DNA of 64,000 nucleotides, taken from Gerris lacustris (lineage: Eukaryota > Arthropoda > Insecta > Hemiptera > Gerridae). A program made the translations under genes and the position numbers. Shown in pieces: positions 48,759-62,087 of this stretch. The first letter of the stretch is position 1. Each line of letters opens with the position of its first letter. The notes below the pieces were generated by a model. It searched no databases. It worked only from the letters and a program-made list of their open reading frames with translations, and was not told the origin of the DNA. Location of the stretch: contig OX578279.1 of NCBI GenBank assembly GCA_951217055.1, positions 26,376,173 to 26,440,172 on the forward strand. The letters run 5' to 3'.

Positions 48759-49444
48759 CTTATCCTTAATAATGCGAAATCCACAAAAACTAGATTTCAA
48801 TTAAAAACAAACTATAATAAAACAAAACATATTTGTGATTAAATTCCGCATTTGTTGATTGTGATTGTTGGTTGAGAAGGTTAAAAATGTTTTTGTATTC
48901 ATTTTCATTTTTAAACCAATTGCAGAAGTTTCATTTTCGAGCGCTAAGTATCCCCAGTTTTGCTAAACTCAGTAAGGAACAATTGGCTTCAATGTTGATG
49001 AATCAAAATCTGTAGTGTTATCGATATATTTTAAATTATGATATCACTTTTACATTATAATTAGTTATTTTAATCTGTTTTAACATAAAAACTATAATTT
49101 TTCCAAAAAGTTACAAAAATGAATTTATTCTTATACCTAACCCTGTCAACCGCTTGCAGCGCTTGATTACTGGAAGATGGATTTTTAAAAATCTTTTTAC
49201 CAGCACTCCGAATCCTTGTCCTACGAAACGAAGTTTGTTATCAGCATTCAGCATCCCTAATCCCTACCTAATCCCAATTCAGCATCACTTCAACCACGAA
49301 CACAACCAGTTTTCTCAAGATTAGGGTTCATTTATTTATTTATGACATTCAAAGTGAAAATTACTGATTTCTCAAGTTTTTTGTGTATTTTTTCATTATC
49401 TCGGTATTTTCGATATCCTCGGGTAGCTTATGTGATCTGCGAAA
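48759..49444. promoter_or_regulatory. Divergent promoter region of Anapc2 and Cp110
   Basis: The 686 bp between the two start codons must contain both 5' UTRs and probably a shared promoter, because the genes point away from each other. I see no convincing TATA box at a fixed distance from either start. The stretch is less repetitive than its surroundings. The role is inferred from gene layout only. Confidence 0.45.
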
Positions 49445-50865
49445 ATGTCAAAATCTGATTTCAGTTACAAATCGTTTATTAAAGTTCATGGTTGCCCTTT
49501 GTTGCCTCCAGTGGTAAGTCTTTGTTATTGCGGCACTATGCAATATGTAAATCTCTTTCCATTTCTCTTATTATATTAACTGTACTGCATAGAGAGGGTG
49601 TTTTTATCAAGAACTCTTCTCTCTTATCTAAATACATGTAGCTTAGAATAGCTTTAGAATTGTTTTCTTATTGGTACAGCTTAACGATTTAATGAAAGTT
49701 CGGTCTCTTACCTCTAACCTTACTTAGAACTTCTATTTAAAGTTTTAATTTACCTAGACACTTTTTATATTGTAGAAGCTTACTTATCACATTGAACATT
49801 TCTCTTAGGCTGAAGCTTAACTCTAGAATACAGTTTTAGTGAAAGGACATCCCTAAAGATTGAGGGTATGCTCAGACTTCAGACTCGTCACTGCCTCAAC
49901 CCATCAGTCACTCTCCTGTTTCAGAGACTTGTCTAGAAAAATTAGGCATTTTAAAGGCTATAAATTAACCTTTTGATGCATATTTTATGATTCGTTATTA
50001 GGGGGATACTGCTCTGCTATAATATTTATTCTTAAGCTATATTATTCACTGTTTAAGTAACCCTGCAGTTATCAAGCCACCTTGTAGAAGAGGTTAGAAA
50101 ATTAGGGGGCCTCACTCAAATGTATTGTTTAGATAAATGGATATCATCTCTAAAATTTATAAATAATATAGATATAAGCACTCAAGTGTAGTAATCTTAA
50201 ATATGAACTGTTAACTGTTGTGACAAAGGGATATAATCAAGTGTATAAATCAAACGAAATTGTGCCGCCAAGCGATTCTTGACTGTATTGATAACTACAG
50301 ATTAGCCACTGTTTAAATTCAGATCATTGGAAATATCAAGAAAGTTCTGTTTGGTTTACTTGTTTATTTGGTCCCAGTCGTCAGGTTGAGATTAGTCTCA
50401 ATACCTTGTCCATTTGAGACCAGTCAGCCTTGGAAGAGCCTCAGAGTATACTGTGGGATCAAGCAAGTTAATTCTGACAGCTTAGGTGGGGCAACCTATG
50501 TAAGAGAAAAATTGGCCTATTTCTAGAGGGCTAAGTGCTTCTAAAGTGGCATTATTATTTTTTTTTTTGTCCAGTTGACCCGACCTTCTAGGTGTGAAAA
50601 CCTCAAGCTCTTATTGGCTCCTCACCCAAGTTTTTTTCCCCCACTATGTCAAAAAAGAATTATTTTTCTTGATCCTACGACATTCTCAGGTCTGTGTGAT
50701 CCCACAGTTACTTCTGAGACATGTCCAATTAAAGGATCTGTGTCAGGTATTAATGATTGCCTATACATTTTCTTTAAGTTGTAAAATCAAAAAATAAGAA
50801 CATCTAACAATCATATGTATTGGCTGCTTGTTTAAGAAATTTTATTTACTAAGACGTTTGATAAA

Positions 50866-50909
<44 letters not shown>

Positions 50910-53900
50910 TACATTTAAAAATATACGTACCTGATTCCAAAGATTATGACTCTAAACAGTTTAAGGTGGACATCCTTTATTGGCACCAAAACTTATCATA
51001 ATTATACTTATATTGTTCTTTTGAACAATAAAAAATTACAATAAGTTGTTAATAACTCAATTATTCCCCTAATTAGTCCTTATAAAATCAGTGTTACTCG
51101 AAATAAAATGGTTTATGAGTAAAAGATGAAGACTATTAGTAATCTAAGATTAATTTAAAGTAAATATGCACTCAAGCTTTAGTTTAGCCTTTTTTTATTT
51201 TTGTCCTTGCCTGTAATTATCTGCATCTGCTTTTATTATTATTTTGTTTACTTATTTTAATTTATTCACTTCTAGATTGATGGTGATCTTCGTAAAGAAA
51301 TTCGAAAGTACAAAGAAGATGCTGTAGCTTTGGAACAGGAGTTGTCTCTCAGGAAAATATCAGAATCTGAAAGATTATCTGAGCGTTCAGATGACACTCT
51401 TAATCAATCTGTTGATTTAGACGGTTGTTCTGAAGGGACACTAAAACTAATTGAATACATCAAGAAAGCTTTAAAAGATGTTGCACATGACAGCAATGTA
51501 GAAAAACTTCAGAGTCAATTCTTTGATGACTTGAAAAAGTTTGAAATTTCCAAATCCAATGCGGACAGAAGCAAAGCATCTTCTAGTTCAGATACTCTTC
51601 ACAATGTTGAAACTTTCTGCACTGAGCATGATGAAGAGAAGGAATATAGGCAACAAATTGAAACTCAGAGTAATACGTCTTCCGATGCTGAGACATTATC
51701 ACCTGAAAACCCTGATCCCTCTGATGGTGTACTTCCTCTAGACAGTGATAGTGCATCACCTGACAGCAAACCCAGAGAATCTCGAACTCCAATAAGGCGA
51801 AGATCATTTACTCTTGACTCACCTAGCCCTGCTCTCATTCGTTATTTTCAATCTCTCACAAAAGATACAAACACCGAAACAGATATCAGCTTAAACTCCC
51901 AAAAAAGAAAATCTTCCAAGAACTTAAATGAACTTTGGGATAACGATTCGAATTACCTGGACATGTCTTCGATGGTCCAAAAACCGATTGATTTGCCTCT
52001 ATCACCGAAGGATAAGAAGTTTGATAATAGGCCTGCAAATCAAAATCATAATCACAATATTAACAACATTTCTGTTGGGGGAAAAGATGAAGGCACTCCT
52101 AACTCATTGTCTCCTCGAGATAAATTGCATTCTAGTCCAAAAAGGAATGGGCCTTATTCTTCAAAAATTTATTCCCCAACTGAAGAGGTAATAGTTTTAA
52201 AATTTGTATAATTAATTCTTGTATCTACCATTAATTCTTGTATTTACCATTATCTAATTAATTTGGATTTGTTCTCATTTTATACTGCATGTTCTTTACT
52301 TTGATAGAATGTAATAATGCAATTATACAATCATTCATTATTTATATAAATTTCAGAAAGCTGCCTCTAAAATCCAAGCTGGCGTTCGTAGTTACCTGAT
52401 TCGCAGATTATTAAGAACCAACAAAGTCATAAATCTAAAGAAAATCATTTGTGATAGTGTGGTTTGTGCAAGGAAACTTTATATGGAGCAATCAGTTACT
52501 CAAGCTGATGTAACACTTCATGTCAGACTAATTAGACAGGTTGGTTTTTAAAATGAAAAAATTTATTTTTGTAAGCTGATTTAAAAAGCTATCTTTAATT
52601 ATTTGTTTTACCTTAATGTTATTTTTAATTCTTCATTATTTTTATTCCCAAAATCAGTATTGCTCTGTAAGTGTATTATTTTGTATTCACTTAATTAAAA
52701 TTATTTACTTTAACCAAACATAAAATGTACTTATAACAGATTTTTTTAAAAATTATATATAATTTCTTATTAAAGGTTACAGCTGCTTGCTTTGAATTTC
52801 ACACCATATTTTTTGAATGGCCCATCAAAGAGCAGATGACCCTCATTCGACAAGATAGGATTATGGCAATTAAAGCTCTAGCAAGGAAAAGGTAACATAT
52901 ATTTTTTTAATTAAACACAACAGTTGCTTAATACTTTAAAGGCACTATTCTCAGTTACATTTGTTTATAACTTTTTTTTTTTTAAAAAAGAAAGAAGAAA
53001 AGATCATTAGTCTGATGTACAATACAATTGATTAATCTATATTTGATATAGTCTACGCCAGTATTTCCCAACCCTATGGTCGCGACCCAAAATAGGGTCG
53101 TGACAAAATATTTTAGGGTCACGAAAAATCTTTGAAATTAGAGACATAAATTAAAGTAGACTGCTAATTTGTGCGGCTCATAGCTTCCTCGCATCTTATC
53201 ACATACTTAATTGATTTCTATGCTTTTACAAGCCATTTGTCAAATTTATTTCATTTTCCCCCGTTTTTTAAATCTGTCAAAATTGTTTTCATTTTTACTT
53301 GAATTAAAGTATCAATTTAGCACAATTTAAAGAGCGTAGGCAGTTGAAATTAATCTGCGGGCAACTTTCGACAAACCATCCAAATTTCATAGAAACCAGA
53401 TGAGCACTTAGAGCATGTAAACCAGATCCTTCCCTTGGTTCTTAATGATCTGGATTTATCTTTTTTTTGGGAAGAAAAAAATGGGCGCTCAAGGTTAAAA
53501 CGTATATAAGACAAACAATAGACTAATTATGACCTACCAATCAAGTTTCATTATATCCGACAAGTAGTTTTTAAGAGATGTTGGTTCACAAGAATTGATC
53601 GACAGACAGACACGGAACCAAAAATGTTCCCTGATGTCTAGAAGCTTTAATCTCTTTTATTTAAACTTACGATAAAGGGTTATCAATCCTTAGGGTATGC
53701 ATGCTTTTTTATATGAATTCAAGTATCATTTTAGCAAAATTTAAAGAGCTTATAAAGTTCAAATTAATCTGGTGCTATCTGCGGGCTACTTTCGACAAAC
53801 CATCCAAATTTCATAAAAATCAGATGACTACTTTTGAAAATAGGGGTGTAACTAGATGTATGTTTGTGCGCACGATGAAGAGAATGGAATGGGAGATGTA

Positions 53901-55603
53901 GGTTGAAACTTATAAAGGACCAACAATGGGCTAATTATGACCTACTATCCAAATTTCATTAAAATCGGATGTGTAGTTTTTAAGATATGTTGGTTCACAA
54001 AAATTGAGCGACAGACAGACAGACATGGGACCAAAAATGTTCCCTGATGTCTAGAAGCTTTAATCTTTTTTATTTAAACTTGCATCAAAGGGTTATCAAT
54101 CCAATGCTATGGGTATGCAATATGCAATACACAATTTATAGGGTCGCAGCATCAAAAAGGTTGGCAAATGCTGGTCTATACCATAATATTTTTTTATCCA
54201 TATCTAGTATAAATATAAAGCTGTAATCTTATTATTATTAAATTATTGTATGCATTTTCAGGTTATCTTCAACTGATGTTATGAGTAAATCTGAAATAAA
54301 AATGTCACCTGTAACTAGACAACTTATTTCTCCACGTACAGGTAACATTTTCATTGTTTTAGCGTAATTATATTTTATTTGATATGAATGATTTAGTTAA
54401 TAGTTATTTTTAGGAGACACTTTTTATTCCTTTTCTGCTTAGTACTAGATTCTTGATTGATTGATCGCCAAAGATTCTTCCTTTTCCAAAATTTCATTCT
54501 TTTTATGGCATTATACATTCCTTTTATTCCCAATTACTCAAGATTTAAAGACTAATTTTATTATAACAATTTTCTTTTTAAACTTATACCATTGCCTTGT
54601 TATTATTTATACTCTGAGGATGAACCTTGTATGGTTTAAAATATTGGCTATAATAATTTTAAAGTGGTGAATTGTGTGTCTCATAATTATTACAAAAATA
54701 ATCATAACAAACTTTTCTTTTTCTTGCTGAGACCACATTTTTGGGTTTTTAATACAACCTTGCTTAGCATAAATGTACTGTCGATGTGTCAAACATGCAT
54801 CACTCTTTTGCAGATACCAGTGGCAACTTTAGATATTTTATAGTTGACAAAGCCTTATTTATACAGTTAACGAACTCTGTAATGTCATTAAGATTAACTG
54901 ATTAAGGTTAGTGGGCTAAAGATAAAAAAATCAAGCAATATTATAAGCAATTTGAGTGCAGCCGCCTATAAATAAAATATGTATCTCATAGTATTGTGAG
55001 ATTAAATGAGGCAGACAATTAGGTGCTACATAGTTACATAGTAATTTAGGTACTACATAGTTACAAAAACAACTATAGATTTTTACTTTCTCATGCATGT
55101 AGTATATAATTTTGAGAGTAATTATTGTAATGGCTTGAAAATTAAATTTTGATGGATTTACATGTTTAATTAAGTCCAAAAAAGTGGTCTATAAAAGCCT
55201 GACGTCTTTAGTGTGTGCAGATGTGTAGAACCTAAACTACTGGACATACATGTTCTGAAAAATCATCGTACACTGAGGCAAAAATTGAGAAATTAGTTTT
55301 TTCTACATTTTTGGGTGCTGTTACCCGGTTATCCTAAAACATTGTGATAAAATATTTTCTCAAATACGGTTCCTATCTTGTAGCCCATTTAAATACGAAT
55401 CTAACCATGTTCCATTCACCCAGGAATTTGAGATATTGATAGAAATAAAAATTTGATTTAGCTGAGAGTCAGAAATTAAATTTAAACAATCACCTGTTAA
55501 AAACACTTTTTAATTATGTTTAATATTAAATTAATTAAATTTAAATATTATGGGATTTAATTTCAGTGTCATTATGTACATGAGAACTCATTTTTTTTTC
55601 TTC

Positions 55604-55642
<39 letters not shown>

Positions 55643-56281
55643 AAGTTAATTTTGCATTTTATATTTTTAATGCTTGTATATTTGGAGAATCCTCTGCATG
55701 TTCTTCTACTTTCATTTTGCTTATGTTTGTTATTTTGTGTAGGGAATTTAGTGCATGGATCTATCATGTCTGCCAGCTTTCCACAGGACAAAACTTCTCC
55801 AGCATACCTTCGTTTGAGCAAGGGCTGTCCTACTCCCAGCTAGACAATATAGTTTCGCCTTTTTATTATATTTTATAGTTCATCAGGGACTTTGTTAATT
55901 GCTCTAAAACGCTCTAACCTTTCAAAATTTTATAATCCTTGCCCATAAATAACTCCTATTAATCCTTTTATTTTTAATTTTACAATTTAAAAAAAAAAAT
56001 AATACGATCTCTTTTTTTTATTAATTCCTGATCAATTTCCTATACCTACTTTTATTTTATATATATTTTTTTTAATTTTTACTAGTCTTTTTTACTTTCT
56101 TAAAAATCATCACTATTAATTTTTGTTATTAATAATTTTTTAATTCAATTTTGCATATTTGTTCCCAATATAAACAAAGTTAAGTATTTCGTTGTTAATG
56201 TTATTTTGTTATATAGGTGAAACATCAGTCGAAATGTCTGCGAGCCTTCCGTCATCTCACGATGCTCAATCGTGGAGCTGA
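49445..56281 (+). CDS. Cp110: Centriolar coiled-coil protein CP110 (distal last exon form)
   Basis: CP110 caps the distal end of centrioles and restrains their elongation and ciliogenesis. Exons: 49445-49513, 51276-52187, 52357-52539, 52776-52891, 54262-54341, then last exon 56217-56281; 1425 nt, 474 aa, all phases consistent. Evidence for the family is the N-terminal motif FIKVHGCPLLPPV (residues 11-23), a long low-complexity Ser/Asp/Pro-rich middle (24-327) with SPSPALIRYFQSL, and a conserved C-terminal block (328-426): an IQ-like KIQAGVRSYLIRRLLR followed by a helical segment with AACFEFHTIFFEWP and RQDRIMAIKALARKR. These resemble the vertebrate CCP110 N and C termini. The protein is shorter than vertebrate CP110 (about 1000 aa), so extra middle exons in the 1.76 kb intron 1 cannot be ruled out. 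An in-frame TGA lies 9 nt before the ATG, which supports this start. AATAAA occurs at 56369. The exon 3 donor is GTTGGT. Confidence 0.85.
50040..50310 (+). repeat. Family D repeat, copy 2, in Cp110 intron 1
   Basis: Inverted relative to 30985-31260. Shared blocks include GAGGTTAGAAAATT, GGATATCATCTCTAAAAT, GTGTATAAATCAA and AAGCGATTCTTGACTGTA. Confidence 0.5.
53140..53650 (+). repeat. Family C repeat, first tandem copy
   Basis: Shares with 15480-15960 the order TGCTAATTTGTG-like start, CCATCCAAATTTCATA, GGACAAACAATAG-like, GATGTTGGTTCAC, GACAGACAGACA, and AATGTTCCCTGATGTCTAG end. Non-coding. Confidence 0.65.
53690..54070 (+). repeat. Family C repeat, second tandem copy
   Basis: Truncated at its 5' end and otherwise parallel to the copy just upstream: CCATCCAAATTTCATA, AAATTTCATTAAAATCGG, GACAGACAGACAGACA, CCCTGATGTCTAGAAGC. 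Confidence 0.65.
55085..55430 (+). repeat. R1 repeat, diverged partial copy
   Basis: This holds the hairpin-end half of R1 in weakened form (ACTTTCTCATGCATG, GATGGATTTACATG, CCTAAACTACTGGACATAC). It sits in the last intron of Cp110. Confidence 0.5.
55743..55843 (+). CDS. Cp110: Alternative last exon of Cp110 (proximal form)
   Basis: A second possible terminal exon lies between exon 5 and the distal last exon. It follows an acceptor (TGTGTAG/GG), is in the same phase as exon 5, and encodes 32 residues with VHGSIMSASFPQDKTS before a TAG. Using it would give 486 aa. The distal exon encodes TSVEMSASLPSSHDAQ, so both share Met-Ser-Ala-Ser-x-Pro near their start. That suggests duplicated, mutually exclusive terminal exons or exon-like decay of one. 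A T-rich stretch (55603-55638) lies about 100 bp upstream of the acceptor. Use of either exon is inferred from sequence only. Confidence 0.5.
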
Positions 56282-59200
56282 TGCTTTATAACACGACATA
56301 ACCTACCCATGACATTCTCGTTCCTTTCCCTCCTCGCTATTTGTTATGCTCAAAACCATTCGTCCTGTAAATAAATAATAATACAATTTGTTCAATAATT
56401 TTAATAATAATGTATTATTATACACAGATAAGTGGATCTTTTGTTATAATAATTATTTTATAAGTAGCAATTATTTATTTTTATTTAAAATAAATTATTG
56501 ATTGCACAAATTAATTTAGCAATTTTAATAAACATGATGTTTTTCTGACACTTCTTTGAAAGCAAAAGCCTCCCTTTATAAAGGGTTGTTTAGAGGTAAT
56601 CATTTTACATGTACGATGTACGCCTACAGCTTTATTCAAGGTTAGCATATAAGCTATTCTATGCCATAGCTTCCCCATTCTGTCCGCAAACTAGTCTAAC
56701 CATCTTCTTGCTGGCCTTCCTCTACACTTGCTGGTACTGAACTGATACCAGTCTCTAGTCTAACTTCTGTGTGAGGGCCCACGTTTGGTATCCTTGTATC
56801 AATTTCAATCATACAGCCTAGAATAATAATAATGTTAATTTATAATTAAAGCTTGCATCAATAAACATACATTGATCATGTATGTTTATACTCAGTTAAA
56901 TTATACTCGTCCTATCCAAATTCGAATTGATCCATTAAAATGTATGATGATAAACAAATAGAATGGTTAGGTTGACTCTATGACTTAATATTATTATAAA
57001 ACTAGATCTTTATTTATACATTTGTTATTAGATCTCTAAATAGATGTAAATAAGTAGGGGCAACCCTGTTTGACAGTCACTCATTAGAGTTCAAATCTAG
57101 CTGAGTAATTAATGTTAATAAAGCTGTATATTTTTAAAATTATTTACTTGCTGAATTCAAAATCAACTCTGGGAAATAATCTTGGAGCTGAATAGAAACT
57201 AAATGAGTAGAAATATTTTACAAGTTTCAATACATTCTTCATTATTCTCATTTCTATCAAGGTACTTATAATTATTACTTAATATCTTATTTATTGAACA
57301 ATAACAGTTGTAGTGTGTATTTGATAAGAATTGATTTATTGACATATTAAAGAACTATAACTGTAAAACAGTTATATTGTACTCATTGCAAAGTTGTTAT
57401 TGTGATTACTGAACAAAATTTTAAGATTCTCTATCGTAGAGGAAGCCAATAGCACAAATAAAAGAACCTTCTAAATGTTACCAACCACCGAAGATTTATT
57501 GTTAGAGCTATCCATATAAACATAGCCTAACCCTCAAAATTTAAAACACTCGAGTTAAATAAATATTTTGATAGCCTTCAATTTCAAGAAAAAAATAGTC
57601 TAACCCCCCTTAGTCTAAATAGTAAAGTTAATATTTTTTGATCTAGTATATATTTCTGATGGTTTCAAAATCTACTTTCAACCTTATTTTTTCTTGGTTT
57701 GTTGGTTAGGCTATTTCTCAACCTAAACGCCTAAATTTTGTGGCGCAAGCATATATTATTCTGCACCTTGGTGAATAAGGATGCTAAAAACATCATAGAA
57801 AGGGCTAACTATAATATATTAAACCGAATGCTATGTTAATGTCTGTATGCAACAAACAGTATATTATATCATATTTATATAATATATCATTGCATACGTT
57901 GTTACACAATATATCTTAATTTTCATAATTATACTCCGTCAAACTATTGTTTAATATTTTATCTCAACCTGTGAAAGTACAATGACAAATGGAGAGAAAT
58001 TTTTCTTTTCTTCTAATTGACTAAACAAGTAAATTAAATGATAAGTACAATTAATTATTTTAATATTATTAAAATTTTCTATGTTGCATTTTTACACAAA
58101 AGATCCACTTATACATTGAACAAATATCATTTATTTTTAAAATATTAAGTATTTCACAAACAAATGGTATTTCTTTAAAATAAAAATAAACTTTTTTAAA
58201 CATTTTTTATAGTGGAATAAATTGAAAGTCAAAAATGTATCTAATACAAGTTTAGTGAAACCAATTATGTGTATTAGGAGGTTTGAGGGGGTTATTTCTT
58301 CCCCCTCACTCAGCCAGCTCTACTAATATTTTCATTCCATATTACAATTCAGTACATTATTTACCTGCCTCCTTCTTCCATCCAAGGTAAGAATATATTC
58401 CAATCTCTGTGTAAGATTATACAAATTTGTAATTTTCTTATATTTATATCTTAATTTTATACATTTTATTTATATTATTTAATTTATTATTTATTTCCTT
58501 AATTATTTTATTTCGTTTTATTATTATTTATCTAATTTTCCTTCTCTATTTATTTTTATCATTCCTTATTACCTATAATTTATTCTAATTGTCAGTCATT
58601 TTCATTTCCACTTTTTTTTTTTAAATATATTGTTATGTATCCTGTTTATTTTTGTCTGCTCTACTATTAATTATATAATGTTGACTTTATTTTTTGTGAA
58701 TATTTTTATTTTATTTTATTTTATTTTTTTTCTACATCGGATGTTTCTCTAATCCAATTATATTACATATTAGTTAAATGTTTTTCATATTTAAAATAGT
58801 TTTAAATATCTATTTTGGCTATTGTCCCACAGATTATTATTTATATTATAATTTAAATGTTTCATTTTATGCTATATGTTATTTTATATATGTGTTAATT
58901 CCATAATATAATGTCTAATCAAAGACTGTTTTTAATTTTTAAGAATTTATAATAAATGTATTATAATTTATGTGTTCTTGTGCTATTACCAAATTATAAT
59001 GAAGCTAAAATAGAGTAACATAATTTTTTTTAATGATATACACACATCATTTTTATGATACCTTGTGTAGTCATTACTACATGACACACAAGGCATACAT
59101 TTAAAATATTAACGTCTTTGTCTCTTATTAAGTTAATTGAATTAAATATACAATAAATAACATTTTAACTTACCGGTCTGCCTTACACTAGTTAAGATAA

Positions 59201-61556
59201 AGATTGTTTTTGGAATATTATTGATGATATTCTAAAATAATGAGTGGTATTGAATTTCGGTTTTTCCATTTTATACATAATCGCAAACTAAGCAATATTA
59301 GATTATTGATAAAAAATATAAACAAAGAAAATAATTGCTGCACATAAGCTATGTATTGTACCTGTCAATTAAATACAGTCTCGGCTAACTAAAATATGTA
59401 AAATACAAAAAAAAAATTGCTACTCAAATTTGTTAAATATAATGTATTTTCTTATTTATTAAAAATAAATCAATATAGTTTCATTTTTCATATTATCTAT
59501 CATTTGGTGGATGTAGCGGATCGGGGACTCAAAGTATAGTAATGGAAAAAAACAGAAAATATTATATGTATATATAATTAAAGTTTTTTTTCTTCTGTAT
59601 ATTGATAAAAATAGCATAATTTATGAATAATTTTTATCTTTATAAATATTTCCTCTTCATTCCTCTCTCATGAGACACGCTGGTGACATGTTAATGTACC
59701 AAATCTGGGTTTTTGGGAGAAGAAGTATACATAATTAATGCAAATTTGGTCAGTGCATGTATAGAAAAATCTTTATATACATATATGTATGTATAAAATA
59801 TTTGTCTGTTTCTATGTTATGGGCCCCTAATACCCTACATTGACCAATAATGTTTTGGTGGAATAATGGTGCTATTAATCCAATGTAATAACTTCAGAAG
59901 CTGGAATTATCAGTCTGAATATGAGGGCATGTCAAATTCTATTAAGGGCTACTATCCATGGCTAGCTGCTGGTTCGGGGGATAGGATGTTTCACCAAGTT
60001 GATATCGACTGTGAATTAAATACAAATTGAGAATAGTGAGAATCAATTAAAAGTAAAAATCAAAGTTATGGATTTACCAACAGTTAAGAAAAATGTATTT
60101 CCTTTTTCAGGGTTTAGACTTACATTACAACCAAAACCAATTTAATTCTTGTTATCCTTAATGCTATTAAAACTGGATTATTTCCTTACTTGATAAATTT
60201 TAGAATTTATACATATAAACCCATTTTAATTTTAAACACTTTTACCTGTTAAACGCTAGTGATATTGGATAGTCAGTGCCAAAACATTGGATTTAGATTT
60301 ATGGAAAATATTAATTTTATTTTTAATAATCTTAAAATAGATTGGTTTAAATTAAGTGGCTGCATTTAGATAAACTGTAGAAGTAAAAAACATAGCTAAA
60401 ATATGATTAAATTAAGACTAATAAATAAAGCAATTTGAGGGTGCATACTCAAATAAAAAAATAATTTATTGTAACAATGTAATAGAGTATTTGTAATAGT
60501 AAAATATGGTTCAATATATTTTTTGAATTATCATGTGTACATGAAAAAGTTGATTTTATTTGTTATAGATATGCAAATACTTAACTATCGTTATGAACTT
60601 GATTTAATATAAGCTGTCAATTTGCTATGAAAGTAATTCTGCACATTTTTTACAATGATATTAATATAAATATAATTATATTATTGACTGGAAATTACTG
60701 TTTGTGCTGTTCTAGGGTATAGTGAATGTAAATGGTAAACTATTGGATTAATCTGTGCTATTATTGTTTAAAAAAAAAAAAAGTTCAACGTTTGGACACA
60801 TCTTTATTTGATTTAATGAGTTTTGAGCTATATTTTTTAAAATAAAAAAACATTTTAAATTCATTACTTTTAATGATCTCTTTTAAAATTTATAAATCTT
60901 AAGAAATATTATAACTGTATTAAAAATTTAATAATAATACATTTTTGTAATATTTTTAATAGTTTAGATTTTTAAACAGTGGCATAGTGAAAAGAGCCTT
61001 TATGAGAGTGGATCTAGAAGAGAAAAAGTATAAATGCAATTGGAGAATATTTTTTCGACTATCTTAATCTGAATAATAAAATGTAATATTTTAGGGAACT
61101 AAGATCTTGGAAATCAAATATATTGTATAAACAATATCTACAAAAAGTGACTATTAAAATAACACTAAAACAGAAAACAAAAACTACTATCCGACAAAGA
61201 TGTGTCACCACACCATGACTAGTTTGTCAAATGTCTATTTTGTAGCAAAACTTGTCATGTGTAATGAGACTTGCTAGAGCTCGTAGACTCAACCTCAGAT
61301 TTTTCTTTGAAGATAGAAGACTGTACTTCATGTTTAGGAATGAATTTTAGTCAATTGATAAATACTACTACTACGATCCTTCAATAAGGTTTGAGGATGC
61401 CCCAAACGTGGGATGAAATATCACCTTTAAAAAATTGTATTAATTAATTACCCTGGGTGACTCCTTATTGGACTAATTTTATGTAGTGTGTCATGACTAT
61501 TATGGTGCTATCTTTAAAAAAATATGGAATCATGTTTGTAAATTTTAAGGTTAAAT
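56282..61556. other. AT-rich intergenic region; 3' UTR of Cp110 at its start
   Basis: AATAAA motifs soon after the Cp110 stop (56369 and later) could end its transcript. The rest has no coding frame above noise and no clear repeat ends. Positions 62092-62826 and 63411-64000 are similar. Confidence 0.5.
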
Positions 61557-62087
61557 GAGGAGCCTAGTATCAAAGACAGACATTCGACATTTTTTCCGAA
61601 TTTCAGTTATCAATGGTTTCTTATAGATTTTTGGCTGCTGCATCAGATTCTGCTATCCATTTGTATCAAAAACGGCCAGAAAAGGGGTAAAAATGCAATA
61701 ATAATTGTAGTTTTGTTTCAAATACGGACAAGTCTACACACGTTTTGCTTCAAAAGTGGACATAACCGAAACAGCCAATCAGGAGGCTGCATTTTACTAA
61801 CTCGTTCCTATGATGCACTGCGGGCTTTAGCATCTGATTACCTACTACTACCATTGTGTCATACATGTTTAGAAAAATGATACCCCGAGGGGAAATCGAG
61901 AAATCAATTTTAGCTCTAAATTTGGGGGCACTATTTTCAGTCCTTCTAACTAGTTTGGAGTCTATTAAGAATCTACAGAAAAAAAAAAATCATTGCTCTA
62001 GCACCTGTAGAATTTGAGCTACAGTTTTTCGGCTCTCCTGTAAAATTTTGAAATGTGCTCTTGTCTGTCTTTGATACTAAGCTCCTC
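61557..62087. mobile_element. Inverted-repeat element with 4-bp target duplication
   Basis: Ends are GAGGAGCCTAGTATCAAAG and its near complement, both with GACAGACA. AAAT flanks each end (61553-61556 and 62088-62091). The part at about 61865-61935 resembles a stretch of R1, so the two families share a module. No protein domain. Confidence 0.55.

Larger units (their letters stand above)
53059..54173. mobile_element. hAT element in Cp110 intron 4
   Basis: Ends CAGTATTTCCCAACCC and AAGGTTGGCAAATGCTG, with GTCGCGACCC and GGGTCGC next to them. The 8-bp flanks GTCTACGC and GTCTATAC match at 6 of 8. The interior is two tandem copies of a CAGACAGA-containing repeat (family C) and no transposase. Confidence 0.7.

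Noticed and set aside
48699..48800. Upstream start for Anapc2 at 48800
   Set aside because: The codon there is TTG, preceded by an in-frame stop. The ATG at 48758 is the first usable start.
55588..55821. Lysine-rich frame on the minus strand
   Set aside because: Produced by a long T-run opposite the Cp110 proximal last exon.
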